From Bacteroidales bacterium Bact_07 (GTDB taxonomy: Bacteria > Bacteroidota > Bacteroidia > Bacteroidales > Tenuifilaceae): 5,818 bases of DNA. Location of the stretch: assembly GCA_001603415.1 (NCBI GenBank), contig LUYY01000171.1:1-5818 (forward strand). Direction: 5' to 3'. Below the pieces are notes generated by a model. That model did not search any database. It was not told where the DNA came from and saw only the letters and a list, made by a program, of their open reading frames with translations. Made by a program: the position numbers and the translations under genes. Below are positions 5,766 to 5,818 of the stretch, piece after piece (positions within the stretch are counted from its first letter, which is position 1; each line of letters begins with the position of its first letter).

Positions 5766-5818
5766 ATGAAAGCATTAAAGAACATAATTACTTGGCTTTT
5801 AGTTTTGTCTTTTCTACC
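5766..5818 (+). CDS. Start of a probable exported protein (partial, cut by window end)
   Basis: ATG at 5766 opens 17 codons that run off the window: a short basic start (Met-Lys-Ala-Leu-Lys-Asn) followed by a hydrophobic stretch (IITWLLVLSFL). This looks like a signal peptide or a first membrane helix. It begins 15 nt after the preceding stop codon with no terminator between, so it probably belongs to the tmk operon. The protein cannot be identified from this fragment. It does not resemble the start of triosephosphate isomerase, which often sits nearby in related genomes. Confidence 0.55.
   Translation, partial: MKALKNIITWLLVLSFL

Overview
The window looks like chromosomal DNA from a member of the Bacteroidota, probably Bacteroidales. 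It is AT-rich, with A/T-rich leaders and mostly no strong Shine-Dalgarno sites. It carries a tightly coupled folP-cdaA pair, an AroA homologue with the Bacteroidota-type 'DWSxASYWY' segment, and a long MauE/DoxX-like membrane protein with a periplasmic thioredoxin-like tail. The phylum call is firm by gene content; the order is inference. Comparisons with reference proteins are from memory of the families, not from a search.

Layout. Positions 1-213 are non-coding leader. An RDD-family membrane protein (214-687, +) follows. It converges on a minus-strand block across a bidirectional hairpin terminator (about 710-737). The minus-strand block, in order of transcription, is folP (dihydropteroate synthase, 3735-2854), cdaA (membrane diadenylate cyclase, 2850-2050, only 3 nt after folP) and a divergent EPSP-synthase-family gene (1998-757, 51 nt after cdaA). 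An 89-bp divergent intergenic region (3736-3824), containing an imperfect 11-bp inverted repeat, separates folP from a plus-strand block: tmk (thymidylate kinase, 3825-4517), a MauE/DoxX-like plus thioredoxin-fold membrane protein (4530-5750), and the first 17 codons of a probably exported protein (5766 to the window end).

How the genes fit together. Most of the block is core metabolism. FolP makes dihydropteroate for folate, Tmk phosphorylates dTMP (itself made with a folate cofactor), and the AroA family belongs to the chorismate route that supplies p-aminobenzoate to FolP. CdaA makes the second messenger c-di-AMP, and its coupling to folP is a recurrent Bacteroidota arrangement. No mobile element, CRISPR array, tRNA or rRNA was seen.

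The most unusual item is the AroA-family protein. Its C-terminal half keeps most expected active-site residues, but in its N-terminal half nearly every residue that normally binds shikimate-3-phosphate or PEP is replaced, although the reading frame is intact and full length. It is either a substrate-shifted enolpyruvyl transferase-like enzyme or a catalytically altered paralogue, and should not be assumed to be the working aroA.
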